DNA of 64,000 nt from a virus (IMGVR_UViG_3300029999_000002:1-64000); one strand, 5' to 3'; positions 52,156 through 59,897 are shown, counted from the stretch's first letter. Numbers and translations are program-made. Notes: a model not told the origin generated them from the sequence alone.

Positions 52156-52334
52156 GCCATCAAGATGTAGTAGACGAGGTTTCAGACGCCCTACCTAGCT
52201 ATATTCCAAATGCTATCAAAGAGAAGATACTTGATGCCGTTTGGACGATACTTCATGACAATTTACCAGATCCCGCCGATGAAGCATACGAGGCAGAATG
52301 CGCCAAAGACATTCCTCTTCCCAAGGGTAACTGA
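52152..52334 (+). CDS. small acidic hypothetical protein
   Basis: A 60-residue acidic helical protein (VDEVSDALPSYIPNAIKEKI). The ATG overlaps the previous stop (ATGA). Last gene of this overlapping set; about 130 bases without features follow. Confidence 0.62.
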   Translation: MSHQDVVDEVSDALPSYIPNAIKEKILDAVWTILHDNLPDPADEAYEAECAKDIPLPKGN

Positions 52335-52465
52335 TATGTGGTTCTTATGCTCCGTCTCCAACAGTAAGATATGCGGAACTTCTGATTGACCGCGCTCTGT
52401 ATGGCCGTATCAGAGGCGGGATGTAGAAACGGCCAGATTTACCCCAGTACCAGAAGGAGAGAGAG

Positions 52466-52906
52466 ATGAAGGCAATAGCACTCTTGATGTTTAGCGCGGC
52501 ACTCACGGCGGGATGTCGTAGTCAAACAGCGAAGCATAAACCCACGTCAAAAGCGGTGGATGATTCCTGTGGTGCATCTATGATTGGTGCCACAGGTGGG
52601 AGCGACGGGACTCAGTACAAGTGCACCAAGGGTGCTGATGGCAAGGGCCACTGGGTTGAGGATCTGGAGGCCGAAAAGTCAATTCGCGAATTTTACGCTC
52701 ATCGGTCAATGTTGCGGAGCGCTCTAACTACCCGCGTACTTACAAATGTAGAGATGGCAGAGGTGCTTGATATTGGATCGGATATTTTCGTGAACCCCTA
52801 CGAGAGTTTCCGGCAGGAAGACGTGGATCAAAAATATCTCGTGGCCCTAAAAATCCAAGAGGAATTGCGGAACTTACATCTCCCGCCTACAGCCCCAAAG
52901 CACTAA
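52466..52906 (+). CDS. putative lipoprotein
   Basis: A 146-residue protein with a lipoprotein signal: basic start, hydrophobic core and lipobox LTAGC at about residues 13-17. The mature part is charged and helical (EMAEVLDIGSDIF; KYLVALKIQEELRN). It may lie in the outer membrane and act in lysis (o-spanin) or in blocking superinfection. Codon use differs from the early genes. GGAGAGAGAG precedes the ATG. Confidence 0.72.
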   Translation: MKAIALLMFSAALTAGCRSQTAKHKPTSKAVDDSCGASMIGATGGSDGTQYKCTKGADGKGHWVEDLEAEKSIREFYAHRSMLRSALTTRVLTNVEMAEVLDIGSDIFVNPYESFRQEDVDQKYLVALKIQEELRNLHLPPTAPKH

Positions 52907-52936
52907 CCCCAGCTACGATAAAGGAATGGAGAGACC

Positions 52937-53128
52937 GTGAGCGAGAAAATTTGGATAGCGAAGGACGGATTTCCCGTTGAACACATCAAAGGCCGTTGGT
53001 TCACTAATTGGCTGCGCGACCTGATCCACGGTCGAGAATTGATGACGTGGGACGAATGGAATGAGGAGCAGCACAGGCGTCGAGTTGCGAGCGCACTAAT
53101 GGGCGGATCATCCACACGCCTTCCTTGA
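52937..53128 (+). CDS. small hypothetical protein
   Basis: A 63-residue, Trp-rich, basic protein (GRWFTNWLRDLIHGRE; MTWDEWNEEQHRRR) with GTG start preceded by GGAGAG. No family recognised. Confidence 0.6.
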   Translation: MSEKIWIAKDGFPVEHIKGRWFTNWLRDLIHGRELMTWDEWNEEQHRRRVASALMGGSSTRLP

Positions 53129-53182
53129 ACCCCCTGTAGCAAAGAACTGATGCGCTGCTTCGACGAAATGAGGAAAAATGGG

Positions 53183-53296
53183 ATGAGCGATCTTTTATTG
53201 GGTCTAATACTTTTTGTTCTGCTGATTATCAACTTTGCGGCTTGGTCATGTGTTGATCTTTTGAAGAAAATTGCCGCACCACCTGAAGCAAAGTAG
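53183..53296 (+). CDS. very small membrane protein
   Basis: A 37-residue protein with one hydrophobic helix (LLLGLILFVLLIINFAAW) and a short basic tail. AGGA lies about eight bases before the ATG; two upstream ATGs lack a good site. It may be a small lysis- or signalling-related protein. Confidence 0.5.
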   Translation: MSDLLLGLILFVLLIINFAAWSCVDLLKKIAAPPEAK

Positions 53297-53316
53297 TCCC
53301 ACCACAAGGAGCAGAG

Positions 53317-54054
53317 ATGGCAGACGTAGAAGAGATGAAGGCGGCACTCAAAGCGGCGGGTATTACGGTTTGGAATGATGGTGACCAATGGACGGGAGTT
53401 CATGACGAACTGACTTGGTTTGCGACGCCAAAGCCTTGGGCAGAAGCTGCGACCGAAGAGGAAGCCATTCGAGTCGCTTACGCCAAGCTCCCAGCAGATG
53501 CTATCCCCTCAGAGCCGCAGGAGCAGGATGAGCCGATACGTTTGGCGCGAACGAGAGACCACGAAGGGAATCCACTAACCGATGAGCTGCGAAAGTGGCA
53601 TGATTGGAGCGAAGAAAAGCTACGCGAGATGGCTGCTGCTGAGGATATGGTCGGCGTGGGTTCAGTAGATGCGGTCATGGAGCAGATATTTGGCAAGCCT
53701 CCCACAGCCCCAACAGCAGCAGGGAGCGAGGAGCCGAAGCCGCTCAAGTTCAACCTTGAGAATCCTGGCGAGATGATTGCCGCGTCTGGAGCGGTGAAAG
53801 CATTACATGATGCTGGATATAGGGCGGCTCCTGTGGCATCCCAAGCCCCAGCCCCGAAGCGGCCTGAGGCTATCAAAGATGCTGGATTGGGAAAGAAGTA
53901 TTGGGCACACGAAGCCGACGCCTACATGGACTATCTAGAGTGCCGCGTAAGGGAGTTGGAGGCCAAACTAGAAAGCGCGATGACCGAAGAAGTGATGCTC
54001 CGCAGCCAACTACTTGATCTCGGGAAAAGACCCGGCGAGGCCAACCATGAATAA
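53317..54054 (+). CDS. hypothetical protein, modular
   Basis: A 245-residue protein: an N-terminal globular part (VEEMKAALKAAGITVWNDGD), two acidic, Ala/Pro-rich linkers and a C-terminal coiled coil (YLECRVRELEAKLESAMTEE). GGAG precedes the ATG. No known family. Its GCG- and GAG-rich codons differ from the replication genes. Confidence 0.62.
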   Translation: MADVEEMKAALKAAGITVWNDGDQWTGVHDELTWFATPKPWAEAATEEEAIRVAYAKLPADAIPSEPQEQDEPIRLARTRDHEGNPLTDELRKWHDWSEEKLREMAAAEDMVGVGSVDAVMEQIFGKPPTAPTAAGSEEPKPLKFNLENPGEMIAASGAVKALHDAGYRAAPVASQAPAPKRPEAIKDAGLGKKYWAHEADAYMDYLECRVRELEAKLESAMTEEVMLRSQLLDLGKRPGEANHE

Positions 54055-54379
54055 GCCCCTAGACACGCAAGAACTGCCGCCACTGCCTAAGCCGATGATG
54101 TCGAGTAAGCATTGGGACTCTGGAATAGAGTGGTCTCTGGCGGGTGAACGAGCCGTACGCCTAGAGCGCGAAGATCAGCTACGCGAAGCCTTGTCTCGGA
54201 TCTCCCAGCTTGAGAAAGAGAACGCTGCGCTGTATTCCGCCTTGAGTGATTTGGTAGACGGGATCGAAGATGCGGGCGGTCACGATGAGAATGGAGATGT
54301 GTTCGCTATCGAGGATGCTGTATCCGCCTTAGAAATGCACGAAAAACGGCTCCCATCCCCTCCCAAGGAGGCACTTTGA
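54047..54379 (+). CDS. coiled-coil hypothetical protein
   Basis: A 110-residue protein with a central coiled coil (REDQLREALSRISQLEKENA) and an acidic end, typical of the small ead/ea-type accessory proteins of temperate phages. ATG 54047 overlaps the previous gene by eight bases. Confidence 0.62.
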   Translation: MNKPLDTQELPPLPKPMMSSKHWDSGIEWSLAGERAVRLEREDQLREALSRISQLEKENAALYSALSDLVDGIEDAGGHDENGDVFAIEDAVSALEMHEKRLPSPPKEAL

Positions 54380-54422
54380 GCTTCGAGCGCCTATCCGATC
54401 CGCTATTGAGGGAGACTCTAGC

Positions 54423-54614
54423 ATGAAGACTAGAACCATTTCCATTGGTCAGAAGTTTGCTGCAAAGGCTGGACTCATTGCTGAGGTCACGAAGATCAGG
54501 TGGGTGGGTAATGGTCGACATGTGGTGTTCGACTATGACGGCGGCTTCTCCATCCTGCCAGCAGGTGAGTTTCTGCGCCGATTCAAGTTGGTTCCAGATG
54601 AGATTGCTCAATGA
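54423..54614 (+). CDS. small hypothetical protein before excisionase
   Basis: A 63-residue basic protein with beta-rich pattern (VTKIRWVGNGRHVVFDYDGG). It overlaps the excisionase-like gene by four bases (ATGA), so the two are co-translated; it may assist it. Confidence 0.62.
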   Translation: MKTRTISIGQKFAAKAGLIAEVTKIRWVGNGRHVVFDYDGGFSILPAGEFLRRFKLVPDEIAQ

Positions 54615-54817
54615 GTAACGCAACTGAGTACCTAACCCCCGAACAGGCCGCTGTCATCCTGAACGTCTCCCCGATGACGGTGATGCGCAAGTTCGAGCAG
54701 CGCAAGGGTGTTCTGGATCTTGGTACCCCGGAGACCAGGCACAAGCGGCGGCGTCGTATACTCCGGATACCTCGTGAGGTATTTGATGCCTATGTCCACG
54801 AGGTTCGCATCCGGTAG
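54611..54817 (+). CDS. xis: excisionase-like DNA-binding protein
   Basis: A 68-residue MerR/HTH_17-like protein: YLTPEQAAVILNVSPMTVMRKFEQ is the helix-turn-helix, followed by a basic wing (KRRRRILRIPREVF). Next to the integrase gene this is most likely the recombination directionality factor that favours prophage excision. It could instead be a transcription regulator. Confidence 0.78.
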   Translation: MSNATEYLTPEQAAVILNVSPMTVMRKFEQRKGVLDLGTPETRHKRRRRILRIPREVFDAYVHEVRIR

Positions 54818-55049
54818 CAAATTGGGAAAATTTTGTGAAAGTCTTCTGTTGGTTGGGTGCTTTGTGTGAGTTGTGTGACTTGTAGAATTTGTAACTTACA
54901 CATTCCATTAGATAGAGGGATGAACGAATCCTTCCGGGCGCACCATTCTAAACTATTGAAAACAAAAGGAATAGCTGGTGGAGCTTGACTTTTGAGAAAG
55001 AATTGTGAAAGTCTCCAATCGAGGTTGATTCTCGGAATGAGGCTTCACC
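54818..55049. other. non-coding gap before integrase, possible arm-type sites
   Basis: About 230 bases without a gene. It is AT-rich at the left, with GTGTGAGTTGTGTGACTTGT-type short repeats and two copies of GTGAAAGTCT. Such repeats could be integrase or excisionase arm sites, but none is proven. GAATGAGG at 55035 is the likely ribosome binding site for integrase. Confidence 0.4.
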
Positions 55050-56213
55050 ATCGAACTGCAACCGTCTGTCCCCACCGTCACAGTCTTCGTCCGGCACCGC
55101 GAGAAGTGCGAATTTGCGGACGATGAGGCCTACAAACGCTGTCGCTGTCTAAAGCATCTACGCTGGTATCAGAACGGCCGGCTGATGCGAAGGAAGACAG
55201 GGACCCGCAGCTGGTCCCTGGCTGTGGAAGCTCAGATCAAAGTGACCAATCAGTTACTGGCTGCCGCCCGTCCGGACGCTGTAAAGGTCCAGGCGGATGA
55301 CGCGCGTGATATGAGGCGCACAGTTGATCTCTTCCTTGCTAACCGTAGGGCAGAGGGTGCTGGCAAAGAGACCATGAGCAAGTACGCCAGGGAACTCGAA
55401 CGCTTCGTGGTGTTCATGGGGAAGCGGAACAAGTTCTTTCCCTCTGAGGTCGACCGTGAGCTCCTGATTGAATACAGAGACTCCTGGGACGCCATCTATC
55501 CTGCTAGCATCACTCGGAGCTTGGTCCTGATGCGCCTGAACACACTGCTGGCCTTCTGTGTCCAGATGGGGGATCTCAGGGTTGTGCCCAAGCTGTCCAA
55601 GATCAAGGTCCACAGGGAGCCCACACAGCCTCTCGTAGACGGCCAGTATCCGGCGCTGCTGAAGGCTGTGGAGGCCATGGGCGTCACTGACAGCATCCCT
55701 ACGGCCAAGAGGCTTGCTGTGGTCAAGCTGATGCGCTGGGCAGGCCCCTCGATCACAGATGCCATCATGATGCGCAGAGACAGTCTCAAGTGGGTACCCA
55801 AGCAGAATGAGTACCAACTGACCTACATCCGGATAAAGACCAAGGTGCGCGTGTCGTTCCCCATCCCGAAGTCACTGGGTGACGAACTGATTGAGGCAGG
55901 CAAGTTGTCAGACAGTCCAACGTACCTGTTCCAGATGAAGCATGAAGAAGGAACCGGCCGTGGGTCCAAGAGGCGCTGGGTTGACTTCTTTGCTGCTGCC
56001 TTTGTGAAGGCTGGGCAGCCTGGAGGCCACAGTCATCAACTGAGGGACACGTTTGCAGTCGGGCTGCTGCTCAAGGAAGTGGCCCTGGAAGACGTGTCGA
56101 AGGCGCTGGGTCACAAGTCCATCGTGGTGACAGAGAAGTATTACTCACCTTGGATCGTGGCGAGGCAGAACCGGCTGGATGACAAGATCAGGGCATCTTG
56201 GGATATTGATTAA
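55050..56213 (+). CDS. int: tyrosine integrase with non-canonical start
   Basis: The frame encodes the family's N-terminal zinc-like part (VFVRHREKCEFADDEAYK, then RCRC) before the first ATG at 55185, but no ATG, GTG or TTG lies upstream; ATC 55050 has TGAGG seven bases before it. About 387 residues. HQLRDTFA, LGHKS and KYYSPW give the His, second Arg, His and Tyr. The first catalytic Arg is not where expected (GPSITDA instead of GLRISDA). It inserts the phage, possibly at the adjacent tRNA-Arg. Confidence 0.85.
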   Translation: MELQPSVPTVTVFVRHREKCEFADDEAYKRCRCLKHLRWYQNGRLMRRKTGTRSWSLAVEAQIKVTNQLLAAARPDAVKVQADDARDMRRTVDLFLANRRAEGAGKETMSKYARELERFVVFMGKRNKFFPSEVDRELLIEYRDSWDAIYPASITRSLVLMRLNTLLAFCVQMGDLRVVPKLSKIKVHREPTQPLVDGQYPALLKAVEAMGVTDSIPTAKRLAVVKLMRWAGPSITDAIMMRRDSLKWVPKQNEYQLTYIRIKTKVRVSFPIPKSLGDELIEAGKLSDSPTYLFQMKHEEGTGRGSKRRWVDFFAAAFVKAGQPGGHSHQLRDTFAVGLLLKEVALEDVSKALGHKSIVVTEKYYSPWIVARQNRLDDKIRASWDID

Positions 56214-56247
56214 TCCACAGGAAACAATCTGATACTCTTCAGCCTCA

Positions 56248-56321
56248 GGGCGAGTAGTTCAACTGGATAGAGCACGGATCTTCTAAGTCCAAGGTTGCAG
56301 GTTCAAGTCCTGCCTCGCCCA
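56248..56321 (+). tRNA. tRNA-Arg(TCT)
   Basis: A full 74-base cloverleaf: acceptor GGGCGAG/CTCGCCC, D stem GTTC/GAGC, anticodon loop CTTCTAA with TCT, T stem GCAGG/CCTGC with loop TTCAAGT, discriminator A. The anticodon stem has one mismatch (C-A at the top). CCA is not encoded, so the phage or host CCA enzyme must add it. It lies 34 bases after integrase, so it may be a translational aid for AGA/AGG codons, an attachment-site relic, or both. Confidence 0.92.
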
Positions 56322-56335
56322 CTAAACACAAGAAA

Positions 56336-56367
56336 GCCTCCCTGAACCAGCGGGAGGCGTTTATTTT
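56336..56367 (+). terminator. terminator after integrase and tRNA
   Basis: GCCTCCC, nine bases, GGGAGGC followed by GTTTATTTTG. It closes the rightward integrase-tRNA transcript and faces the convergent leftward gene ending at 56381. Confidence 0.75.
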
Positions 56368-56380
56368 GCACACTGTGCGT

Positions 56381-56719
56381 TCAGGGTGTCACGGTATAGT
56401 GTACCTTGAGTGCCTCGAATACGACCCCGGCAACAGCCTTGGCCTCAGGACTGCGGAAATCAAAGTCAAGCTGACGCTGACCGAAGTGTCCCTGGTCGAT
56501 GACTGCCAGCGTCTCGAATCCCCTGCAGACAACCCAGGCGCCGGTCATGCAATCATACCCGCCCATCTCCCTGAACTCCATTGTGATCCCCTGGGAGTCA
56601 GCCACGCGCTTCTCGATGGCAGAGTAGTCCGTTAGATCCTTCCTCTTGTCAGCAGTGACTTCATCCCAGGTTTGGCCCATGAGGCCATCTGAGGATTGTG
56701 GTGGCTTCTTGTCGCTCAT
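56381..56719 (-). CDS. hypothetical protein with leaderless transcript
   Basis: A 112-residue protein with a polar N-terminus and an alpha/beta body (GYDCMTGAWVVCRGFETLAV). It stands alone as a single-gene unit with its own ATRCAG-type promoter; the -10 ends six bases before the ATG, so the mRNA should start at the start codon. Function unknown. Confidence 0.72.
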   Translation of the reverse strand: MSDKKPPQSSDGLMGQTWDEVTADKRKDLTDYSAIEKRVADSQGITMEFREMGGYDCMTGAWVVCRGFETLAVIDQGHFGQRQLDFDFRSPEAKAVAGVVFEALKVHYTVTP

Positions 56720-56725
56720 GTGCTC

Positions 56726-56773
56726 AGGATATGCATTGATTCCTACTGTGTCAAGGTAAATTTTACTGTATAG
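56726..56773 (-). promoter_or_regulatory. ATRCAG-type promoter giving a leaderless transcript
   Basis: Minus strand: CTATACAG (56766-56773), 11 bases, TTGACA (56749-56754), 17 bases, TATCCT (56726-56731), then six bases to the ATG at 56719. Confidence 0.78.
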
Positions 56774-56781
56774 CTTAAATA

Positions 56782-56815
56782 AAAATGAGACCCCAGACTG
56801 TTCCCTGAGGTCTCC
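56782..56815 (-). terminator. terminator of the leftward small-gene operon
   Basis: On the minus strand GAGACCTCAG, about eight bases, CTGGGGTCTC (ten pairs, one G-T), followed by ATTTTTATTT. It ends the operon running from 60808 and insulates it from the next promoter. Confidence 0.82.
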
Positions 56816-56821
56816 ATGTTG

Positions 56822-57076
56822 CTACTTGCTTGATTTCTTCGCCGCTGCCCTCTTGTCGGCCCAGCGCTTCTTCATCATCTCTGCTATCCGCTTGCGACCC
56901 TCTGGTGTCATGCCTGATCTCTTCTTTGCTGCCTTGCGGGGAGCCCGTGTGACTTTGTGTCCAGAAGCTGACATTGAGTGAACAACTGAGGACGTGTTTG
57001 AGGCAAGGAGATCACGCGCCTGAGTGAGCCGTGCAATCTCAGCATTCAGTTCAAGGACTATTGAATCTGCGTTCAT
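56822..57076 (-). CDS. Lys/Arg-rich small protein
   Basis: An 84-residue protein: N-terminal helix (VLELNAEIARLTQARDLLAS), linker, then a basic end with TPEGRKRIAEMMKKRW. That last motif is common in small proteins of Acidobacteriota as I recall, and suggests nucleic-acid binding. Last gene before the terminator. Confidence 0.75.
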   Translation of the reverse strand: MNADSIVLELNAEIARLTQARDLLASNTSSVVHSMSASGHKVTRAPRKAAKKRSGMTPEGRKRIAEMMKKRWADKRAAAKKSSK

Positions 57077-57118
57077 GGTGTTCCTCCGTTAGTGCCTTAC
57101 CACTATAGCACTAGGAGG

Positions 57119-57367
57119 CTACTTCTTGGTGTCAGTGTGCTCCCACCATCCGCCTTCGGTGCTTGCCTGACAGCTATAGGCTTCTCCACGGTTGGTCAGG
57201 TAGAAGTCACCATAGGAACAGGGCGTAGCTGGATACGTGGTGGTCAGTACCGCAGTGACAGGTTGCTTCATCTCACTGATGCTGAACCTGATCCCAATGT
57301 AGAAGCCTGCCAGCACCGACCAGGCAACAATTGAGATCAGTACGGCAATACGGGAAGCTAGTCTCAC
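57119..57367 (-). CDS. small exported or membrane-anchored protein
   Basis: An 82-residue protein with an N-terminal hydrophobic segment (IAVLISIVAWSVLAGFYIGI) and a polar C-terminal part with two cysteines (CSYGDFYLTNRGEAYSC) that could form a disulphide outside the cytoplasm. GTG start overlaps the previous stop. Confidence 0.68.
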   Translation of the reverse strand: MRLASRIAVLISIVAWSVLAGFYIGIRFSISEMKQPVTAVLTTTYPATPCSYGDFYLTNRGEAYSCQASTEGGWWEHTDTKK

Positions 57368-57564
57368 TCTTCACCTCGGATCTTAGCCAGAGCCCGTGTG
57401 GCATCCGGCCCAACAAACATGTAGCTCTTTAGCAACCTCTTGAGAGCAAGGCGCTCAGCTGCGTCCAGGATGACACCGCCCCGTTCAATGACCGTTAGTA
57501 AGGCAATTCCTCGTGCCAGTGTGTCTCGGTCAGATTGGTGCAGCATTACAGTTAGATCCGGCAC
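57364..57564 (-). CDS. small helical hypothetical protein
   Basis: A 66-residue helical protein (GIALLTVIERGGVILDAAER). GTG start lies inside the end of the 57552 gene, and its stop overlaps the next gene. No family recognised. Confidence 0.62.
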   Translation of the reverse strand: MPDLTVMLHQSDRDTLARGIALLTVIERGGVILDAAERLALKRLLKSYMFVGPDATRALAKIRGEE

Positions 57565-57716
57565 GTGCCCTTCACTTTCTTGGTAACAGCCAGAGCATCC
57601 CTGAGCTCATCCAGGTCATCAGTCTTGAGGCTCTTTATGAATGCCTTTGCTGCCTTCTCGATACCTTGGAGACGCTTCAGTTCGTTCGACAATAATTCTT
57701 TCGCTGCTGCTGTCAT
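57552..57716 (-). CDS. small charged helical protein
   Basis: A 54-residue protein (KELLSNELKRLQGIEKAAKA; SLKTDDLDELRDAL). It fills the gap between coupled genes; its start overlaps the stop of the membrane protein gene at 57716 and its end overlaps the next gene by 13 bases. Confidence 0.6.
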   Translation of the reverse strand: MTAAAKELLSNELKRLQGIEKAAKAFIKSLKTDDLDELRDALAVTKKVKGTCRI

Positions 57717-57937
57717 TACTTTCCTGCTTTCTTGATGAGAACTTTGTCGAACAAGTTGTTTTCACAACTGAGCCAGATAATGGAAGTTAGGACTGTGACC
57801 AAACCACCAATTCCTCCCAAGGTCACTGCCGCTATGAGATCGCCCACAGTGATGTCAGTGATTGTCCTTGTGGTGTAGAGCATTGAACTGAAACCAATCA
57901 GCCACCACAGGAGCCCAGCTAGAATCCAGATGATCAT
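57716..57937 (-). CDS. small membrane protein, family of three, copy 1
   Basis: A 73-residue protein with two spans (IWILAGLLWWLIGFSSMLY; GGIGGLVTVLTSIIWL) and a Lys-rich end (KVLIKKAGK). The 58159 product and the frameshifted 57934 product share this plan, so the three arose by tandem duplication. The ATG overlaps the true end of the middle copy (ATGA). Confidence 0.7.
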   Translation of the reverse strand: MIIWILAGLLWWLIGFSSMLYTTRTITDITVGDLIAAVTLGGIGGLVTVLTSIIWLSCENNLFDKVLIKKAGK

Positions 57938-58162
57938 AGTGACCTCTTCTTTGCGATCACGATGTCAGGGAACGTTGCTTTGGTTAGTAGCCAGTACAGA
58001 CCAAACATAAGCATGACGGCCGGCCATGTAGCAATGAAGAGAACCACAAGGGGGCAGGTGGGCCAGCTTTACATCACTGTTCTCTGTCATCCAGTGGCGT
58101 GTGTATACACTCCCGATGCAGCCATATAGAGCGGAAAGTGTCCAGATAAAGATGTGGATCAT
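57934..58162 (-). pseudogene. frameshifted membrane protein, family of three, copy 2
   Basis: The first 37 residues (IHIFIWTLSALYGCIGSVY) match the family. At a run of five C (minus strand CTGCCCCCTTG, about 58050) the frame fails, giving an unrelated tail. One +1 step restores LVVLFIATWPAVMLMFGLYW and DIVIAKKRSL, which end exactly at the ATGA overlap with copy 1. This is a one-base insertion, a sequencing error, or a programmed +1 shift. Confidence 0.65.
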
Positions 58163-58365
58163 CGCTGCCTCCCCTTGATGATCACCTTGTCCTCAATAAG
58201 AATGGAGAACACCACTCCTGTGGCTATCAGACCCATGATGCCAGCAAAGATGAGCACGGGGAGTTCATTACCGGTGACATCATCACCCTCAACCCAAAAC
58301 CAGTAGACCCACGTTGCAAATCCAATAAACCACCACGCTAGAGCAAACAAGATGAAAGGCAACAC
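58159..58365 (-). CDS. small membrane protein, family of three, copy 3
   Basis: A 68-residue protein with two spans (LPFILFALAWWFIGFATWVY; FAGIMGLIATGVVFSILI) and a KVIIKGRQR end. Its start touches the stop of the Nudix gene. Same plan as the 57716 protein. Confidence 0.7.
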   Translation of the reverse strand: MLPFILFALAWWFIGFATWVYWFWVEGDDVTGNELPVLIFAGIMGLIATGVVFSILIEDKVIIKGRQR

Positions 58366-59036
58366 TATGCAACCTCCTGAACCAAATATGAATCACCACG
58401 AGTCAAAGCCAGCTTCGCCATTGGGATCAGGAAGGTGAGGTTGGGAATAGCATTGTCAGCAGTGATGCAGTCTGTGCTGTAGATGACAACCTGCTCGTCC
58501 GTGGTTGACTTCAGGGAGCGGATGGGTCCGACGGATGCAAAGAAGTCAACCCGGTAATCAGGGCCTTCGAGAATAGCCAGTTGGACCCATTGGAATATAG
58601 AAGTGTCCAGTCCTGTTTCCTCGCGGAACTCTCGAACCATAGCCTCAAAGGTTACTTCACCCTGCTCAACATGCCCACCAATCCCATTCAGTTTCCCAGC
58701 CTGCCAATCCGGCCGCTTCTTCTCAATGAGAGCAACGTGTTTCAACTCTGGGTCGAACATGAATCCTGCTACGTACAGTGTCTTACTCATGGCTCTCCAT
58801 CCAATCACAATCTGATTCTTGTACTGGGACTTCACTGGCAGCACGTAACCCAGCAAGATTGCAAAGACGGCAGCGAACAGGAGAGTTCCTATTCCGGCCA
58901 TGAACCCTACTGGACCCACAATGGCGAAAATAGTTGCGATCACTGCGCCGTAGAACAAATGAGCCAAAGTGACCCGCCTCAGGGTACAGATGATGCCGAA
59001 GATGAACAACGAGAGTACAATGAAAAATGTGATCAT
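58365..59036 (-). CDS. membrane-anchored Nudix hydrolase
   Basis: A 223-residue protein. The first 80 residues hold two or three membrane spans (ITFFIVLSLFIFGIICTL; GPVGFMAGIGTLLFAAVFAI), followed by a Nudix domain with the box GGHVEQGE...REFREETGL. Nudix enzymes hydrolyse nucleoside diphosphate derivatives. ATG 59036 has AAGGAT upstream. An internal ATG at 58790 with GGAGA could also make the soluble Nudix domain alone. Confidence 0.8.
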   Translation of the reverse strand: MITFFIVLSLFIFGIICTLRRVTLAHLFYGAVIATIFAIVGPVGFMAGIGTLLFAAVFAILLGYVLPVKSQYKNQIVIGWRAMSKTLYVAGFMFDPELKHVALIEKKRPDWQAGKLNGIGGHVEQGEVTFEAMVREFREETGLDTSIFQWVQLAILEGPDYRVDFFASVGPIRSLKSTTDEQVVIYSTDCITADNAIPNLTFLIPMAKLALTRGDSYLVQEVA

Positions 59037-59043
59037 AAGATCC

Positions 59044-59376
59044 TTAGAATTGAGCCCAGACCAGCGGCTTGGATTGTTGACTGCGTGAGACTTGCTGTGC
59101 ACCGCGCCGAGAAGAGTTGTGAACTTCCTCAATGATCTCTTCATCAGTTGAGTCATTGGTCAGGTGCTTGAGGGCATCTGCCAACTCCTGGTGCGTGTGG
59201 AGAGTCTCCCGATACTGAATGACTTCCACATTGGTGCAGCCGGCCTTGACTGTTGCCAGCGCTGTTCTCAGGGCTGCTGCATATTCGTTCCTGAAGATGA
59301 GAGATGTGTAGACTCGGCCGCAGAAGCGACCACGACTGTACTTGACGATGATGTTGCTGGGATCAAAGCGCTGCAT
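59044..59376 (-). CDS. hypothetical protein
   Basis: A 110-residue protein; a beta-rich N-terminal half (DPSNIIVKYSRGRFCGRVYT) and a helical, acidic middle (HQELADALKHLTNDSTDEEI). No known family. It ends seven bases before the Nudix start. Confidence 0.65.
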   Translation of the reverse strand: MQRFDPSNIIVKYSRGRFCGRVYTSLIFRNEYAAALRTALATVKAGCTNVEVIQYRETLHTHQELADALKHLTNDSTDEEIIEEVHNSSRRGAQQVSRSQQSKPLVWAQF

Positions 59377-59402
59377 GTCAGTCTCTTCTTGGGAACAGGT
59401 TG

Positions 59403-59897
59403 TTACTGCTCAATGTTCTTCGGTATTTCACCAATTTTGAGATAGTCCAAATCCACCAACTCATGCGCACAGTATGCGTTCTGTGTGTACTCAATTACCT
59501 TGTCCAACTCCTCACCCAATTCCTTCAGGTGTGGTGAGATACGGGTCCTCATGGTCTCCCAGATGTCCAGCAACTCAATGTAGAACTCGCCCCTGGTCAT
59601 CAACTGATTGGGATCAAGTGGCCCGTTGGTGTAGTCAATCTGAACCAGGAAGAAACTGAAGACATCCGTGCAGACTGATTCCAATGTCACATCGTCATCA
59701 GGTACGCGCCGGACGTGGTTCTGATCTGGGTACAGCGTTCCATTGTGCCAGCAGGGTCTGACTGTGATGTTGACCCTCTTGCCAATCTGAAGCTCTCTGG
59801 CGTTGCGGTGGAGAGCAGCACAGTTGACCTCCTTGGCAGCAGTCCGTGAGAGAACACCAGGTGCAATTGTGTTCAAGTCGTTAGGCTGCTCTGACAT
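59403..59897 (-). CDS. hypothetical protein
   Basis: A 164-residue protein without a recognised domain; MRTRISPHLKELGEELDKVI is helical, the rest mixed. ATG 59897 overlaps the previous gene by 17 bases; the longer frame lies under that gene. It contains two dispersed palindromes nearby (59467, 59915). Confidence 0.65.
   Translation of the reverse strand: MSEQPNDLNTIAPGVLSRTAAKEVNCAALHRNARELQIGKRVNITVRPCWHNGTLYPDQNHVRRVPDDDVTLESVCTDVFSFFLVQIDYTNGPLDPNQLMTRGEFYIELLDIWETMRTRISPHLKELGEELDKVIEYTQNAYCAHELVDLDYLKIGEIPKNIEQ

Noticed and set aside
56248-56321. Proof that the tRNA is the attachment site
   Set aside because: No second copy of the tRNA end is present in the window, so attP/attB identity cannot be shown.
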